From assembly GCA_019136395.1 (NCBI GenBank), contig JAGVUH010000382.1, positions 1 through 7,812 on the forward strand: 7,812 nucleotides of DNA. The letters are read 5' to 3'. The first letter of the stretch is position 1; every line of letters begins with the position of its first letter. Source of the DNA: Gammaproteobacteria bacterium (GTDB taxonomy: Bacteria > Pseudomonadota > Gammaproteobacteria > Chromatiales > Chromatiaceae). The notes beneath the pieces are model-generated. The model was not told the DNA's origin, made no database searches, and was given only the letters and a program-made list of their open reading frames with translations. Position numbers and translations under genes: made by a program. Shown here in pieces: positions 4,819 to 7,812 of the stretch.

Positions 4819-7812
4819 ATGCGCATCCTGAACGTCCGTTTCAAGAACCTGAACTCCCTTATCGGTGAATGGGCGATCGACCTGACCCACCCCGCCTATG
4901 TCGCTGATGGCCTCTTCGCCATCACCGGTCCCACCGGCGCCGGCAAGACGACGCTCCTCGACGCCATCTGCCTGGCCCTTTATGGCCGCACGCCACGCCT
5001 GGCCAGAGTCACCAGGAGCGAAAACGAGATCATGTCCCGCCAGACCGGCGAGTGCTTCGCCGAGGTCACCTTCGCGACCCAGGCCGGTCGCTTCCGCTGC
5101 CACTGGAGCCAGCATCGGGCCCGTCGCAAGCCGAATGGCGAGCTTCAGCAAGCCCGGCACGAGATCGCCGACGCCGACACTGGCGCCTTGCTTGAGACTA
5201 GCCTCCATGGCGTCGCCGGCCAGATCGAGGCGGCTACCGGCATGGATTTCGATCGCTTCACTCGCTCCATGCTGCTGGCCCAGGGTGGCTTCGCCGCCTT
5301 CCTCCAGGCACCGCCCGACGAGCGGGCACCGATCCTGGAGCAGATCACCGGCACCGAGATCTACAGTCAGATCTCCATCCGCGTCCACGAACGTAACCGC
5401 GAAGAACGCAACCGCCTAAGCGTCCTCCAAGCCGAGCTGGCTGGCCTGCAACTCTTGTCCGAAGCGGATGAAGCCCAGTTGCGCGGGGACCTGGAGCGTC
5501 GCCAGCAGGATGAAGTGGAGCTCGACGGCCGGATCGGCCTGAATCTCCAGGCCATTGCCTGGCGCGAGGGTCTAATCCGGCTGGAAGGGGACTTGCAAGG
5601 GATCGCGACGCAACTGGAAGACTGGCAGGCCCGAGACCGGGCCTTCGCCCCCGAGCGGGAGCGGCTCGGACGGGCCAATCAGGCCCTGGAACTGGCCGGG
5701 GCCTTTGCCAACCTGGTCGCCCTGCGCCGCGCCCAGGACGAGGATCGCCGCCGCCGCGATGAGGACCAGGCCGTCCTTCCCCAGCGGGAAGCCGCAGTCA
5801 GGGAGGAGAAAACGGCTTTGGAACTGGCCAGCGCCCAGCTCGACCAGGCCAAGGCTGACCAGAATCTGAGGTTACCGATCATCCGCCAGGTCCAGGCATT
5901 GGATCTGCGCATCGCCGAGAAGGCGCAACCCATCGCCACGGCGGCCCAGACCCTGGGGGACCAGACCCGGTCCCTGGCAGAGTTGCACGATAAGCAACGC
6001 GCCGATGAAACCTCCCTGGCGTCCCAGCAGCATCAGGCGACCGAGCTGGTGGCGCGGTTGGCGGCTACCGAAGCGGATGCCGGCCTGCTGGAGGGACTCA
6101 CGGGCCTCCTCCAGCGCTTCGCCGGACTGCGCCATTTGGATGACCGGTGGCTGGCCAAGGACCAGAGTCTCCGGCAAGCGCAGACCGCCGCCGAGGACGC
6201 CGTCAGGCGCCATGAACAGGCCGTGGCGCAAGCGGCCAGCGCCACCTCCCAACGCGATGACCTCTACCGCCAGTGGGCCGAAGAGCAGTCTCAGTTCCAA
6301 CAACTCCTGGAGGGACTGGACTTGGCGACCTGGCGTCAGCGGCAATCCGACCTCAGCGCGCGTCGGGATCTGCTCGCCAAGGCGGTGGCGGCGGCCCAGA
6401 CGCTCTGGGAGGCCCGCCAGGCCCTGGCGGACCTGGATCAGCGGGACGCGCAAATCGCCGAAGCCATCGCAAGTCTGACGCGTGAGTTGACGGACCAAAG
6501 CGACCGCCTGGCGGGTTGGGAAAGACGGCGGGAATTGCTGGAGACCCAGCTCAGCCTGCTGGAAAGAATCCAGAGTCTCGAAGAGGCCCGCCACCAGTTG
6601 CGGGACGGCGAACCCTGCCCCCTGTGCGGCGCCCTCGATCATCCCTATGCCGCGGGAAATATTCCGCTGCCGGATGAAACCCGCCAAGAACTCCAGCAGA
6701 TCAAGGACGTCCTCAAGACCACGGCGGCCACCATCACGGACCTCAAGATCCGCCAGGCCGGTCTGGACAAAGACCGCCAGCAGCTCCTGAGCGACCGGCA
6801 GGATCGGACCGCCAGCAGCACCGAGGCCCAGCGTCAGCTATTGGCGACCCTTGATGCGCTGGGGCTCCCCTGGCCCGAATCCCCCCCTGAGGTCGCCTTG
6901 CCCGAACGCATCGTCCAATGGCAAGGCCAGCAGGAGGAACTCCGCCAGACCCTAGAGCAGACCACCAGCAAGTTGGCCGCCGCCGAGATCGCGGAGAGGG
7001 CCCTCGCCACGCGGCGTGACCGCTGGGACCAAGCCAAGGATACCGCCCAAATCGCCGATAACGCCGCCCAAACCACCGCGTTGCGGCGCGAAACCGCCCA
7101 ACGGGAATTGGATCGGCTCCAAGCGGAGGCGCGCGACCTGCGAGTGGAACGTGACCAGGCCCTCGCCGCCCTGAGCCTGGACCTGCAACCCTATGGCATC
7201 CTCAGCCCTGAGGACAGGTCAGAGACCGGCCTGACCAGCACCGGCGCATTCGGAGCAGGGACAAAGGCAAGAGCGGCGGCCGGCGACCTGGACGCCCTGA
7301 CTGTGGCGGATCTGGATCGGGTTCAGGCGCAACTGATCAGCCGGCGCGACCAGCGCAAGGCCCACCAGGACCTCAAGCTCACCGTGGACCAGGCGATCAA
7401 CGCCCTCCAGGTGCGGACCGCCCAGCAAGGAGAACGGATTCAGGCCGCGGCAGGGGCCCTCAAACAGCAGCAGGCCCTCCTTGACGCTTTGGTCTCGGAA
7501 CGGGATGCCCTGGCCCGGGAGCGCCAGGAACTCTTTGGCGACCAGGACCCCGCGGTGGCGGAATCCCGCCTGACTCAGGCCATCGACGCCGCCACCCAAG
7601 CCCTGGAGGGCAGCCAGCGGAACCTCAACCGCGCCACCCAGATCCTTGCCGAGCTGAAAACCCGGCTGGAGACCCTGGAGCAAGCCCTCCAGCGGCGTGA
7701 ACCCGAGTTGCACCACGCCGAGACGGCCTTTCGCGGCCAGCTCCAGTCAACGAGCTTTCGCGATGAAGAGGACTATCAGGGCGCCTGCCTACCCGAGGAG
7801 GAACGCCGGGAA
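4819..7812 (+). CDS. sbcC: Exonuclease SbcCD subunit C (Rad50/SMC-like ATPase), 3' end beyond window
   Basis: The frame is open from the ATG at 4819 to the last base: 998 codons without a stop, so the C-terminus is cut by the window. This is the ATPase and tether subunit that opens and closes the SbcD nuclease. The N-terminal ATPase lobe begins MRILNVRFKNLNSLIGEW and has Walker A G37-PTGAGKT-44 and the Q-loop at Q155 (MLLAQGGFAAFLQ). Coiled coil 1 runs from about 190 to 590, rich in Gln, Arg, Glu and Leu. The zinc hook is C600-P-L-C603 in GEPCPLCGALDHP. Coiled coil 2 follows from about 615. The last residues (FRDEEDYQGACLPEEERRE) match a conserved SbcC segment within the second arm. The signature motif and Walker B should lie past the edge. 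The hook is later than in Escherichia coli SbcC, so this belongs to a longer form, perhaps 1200 residues or more. AGGGA at 4802-4806, 12 nt upstream, is a weak ribosome site. Confidence 0.95.
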   Translation, partial: MRILNVRFKNLNSLIGEWAIDLTHPAYVADGLFAITGPTGAGKTTLLDAICLALYGRTPRLARVTRSENEIMSRQTGECFAEVTFATQAGRFRCHWSQHRARRKPNGELQQARHEIADADTGALLETSLHGVAGQIEAATGMDFDRFTRSMLLAQGGFAAFLQAPPDERAPILEQITGTEIYSQISIRVHERNREERNRLSVLQAELAGLQLLSEADEAQLRGDLERRQQDEVELDGRIGLNLQAIAWREGLIRLEGDLQGIATQLEDWQARDRAFAPERERLGRANQALELAGAFANLVALRRAQDEDRRRRDEDQAVLPQREAAVREEKTALELASAQLDQAKADQNLRLPIIRQVQALDLRIAEKAQPIATAAQTLGDQTRSLAELHDKQRADETSLASQQHQATELVARLAATEADAGLLEGLTGLLQRFAGLRHLDDRWLAKDQSLRQAQTAAEDAVRRHEQAVAQAASATSQRDDLYRQWAEEQSQFQQLLEGLDLATWRQRQSDLSARRDLLAKAVAAAQTLWEARQALADLDQRDAQIAEAIASLTRELTDQSDRLAGWERRRELLETQLSLLERIQSLEEARHQLRDGEPCPLCGALDHPYAAGNIPLPDETRQELQQIKDVLKTTAATITDLKIRQAGLDKDRQQLLSDRQDRTASSTEAQRQLLATLDALGLPWPESPPEVALPERIVQWQGQQEELRQTLEQTTSKLAAAEIAERALATRRDRWDQAKDTAQIADNAAQTTALRRETAQRELDRLQAEARDLRVERDQALAALSLDLQPYGILSPEDRSETGLTSTGAFGAGTKARAAAGDLDALTVADLDRVQAQLISRRDQRKAHQDLKLTVDQAINALQVRTAQQGERIQAAAGALKQQQALLDALVSERDALARERQELFGDQDPAVAESRLTQAIDAATQALEGSQRNLNRATQILAELKTRLETLEQALQRREPELHHAETAFRGQLQSTSFRDEEDYQGACLPEEERRE

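Noticed and set aside
5872..6687. 271-codon open frame on the minus strand inside sbcC
   Set aside because: It lies opposite a clearly coding sbcC frame carrying the coiled coil and zinc hook. GC-rich third positions create long antisense frames, and the predicted peptide resembles no family.

Overview
The window is a densely coded, GC-rich bacterial chromosome segment, probably from a proteobacterium. The base composition, the Shine-Dalgarno-type start at 865, the ParD/ParE-like module and the long SbcC fit a gammaproteobacterium, perhaps of the purple-sulfur (Chromatiales) type. That taxonomic guess is inference, since no rRNA or other marker gene is present.

Layout. The left edge (1-681) lies on the minus strand. 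It holds the first 41 codons of an unrecognised gene running off the window, and a two-gene type II toxin-antitoxin operon: a ParD-like antitoxin followed by a RelE/ParE-fold toxin with a 4-nt ATGA overlap. The antitoxin has a clear sigma70-like promoter, with a perfect 15-bp palindrome over the expected transcription start, so autorepression is likely. From 865 onward everything reads rightwards. First comes a 208-residue protein fusing a cysteine-less carboxymuconolactone decarboxylase/AhpD-like domain to a TmoC-like Rieske [2Fe-2S] domain. Next is a RecG-like/Schlafen-AlbA_2 ATP-binding protein carrying an in-frame 21-bp tandem repeat. Last are sbcD and sbcC, the nuclease and ATPase subunits of the SbcCD (Mre11-Rad50-type) complex. 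sbcC is open to the last base: 998 codons are present, including Walker A, Q-loop and zinc hook, and the C-terminal Walker B/signature half is missing.

How the genes may work together. sbcD and sbcC form an operon (15-nt gap) and act together on hairpins, palindromes and blocked DNA ends. The AlbA_2/HATPase gene lies 39 nt upstream of sbcD on the same strand and could be co-transcribed with it. A putative nucleic-acid-binding regulator or defence-type protein next to sbcDC, with a toxin-antitoxin module nearby, is suggestive of an accessory or defence/repair neighbourhood but does not prove one. The AlbA_2 gene looks less GC-rich than its neighbours, consistent with separate acquisition. The Rieske fusion gene appears functionally independent.

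No tRNA, rRNA, insertion sequence, CRISPR array or convincing intrinsic terminator was seen, and no stretch above 300 bases lacks a gene.
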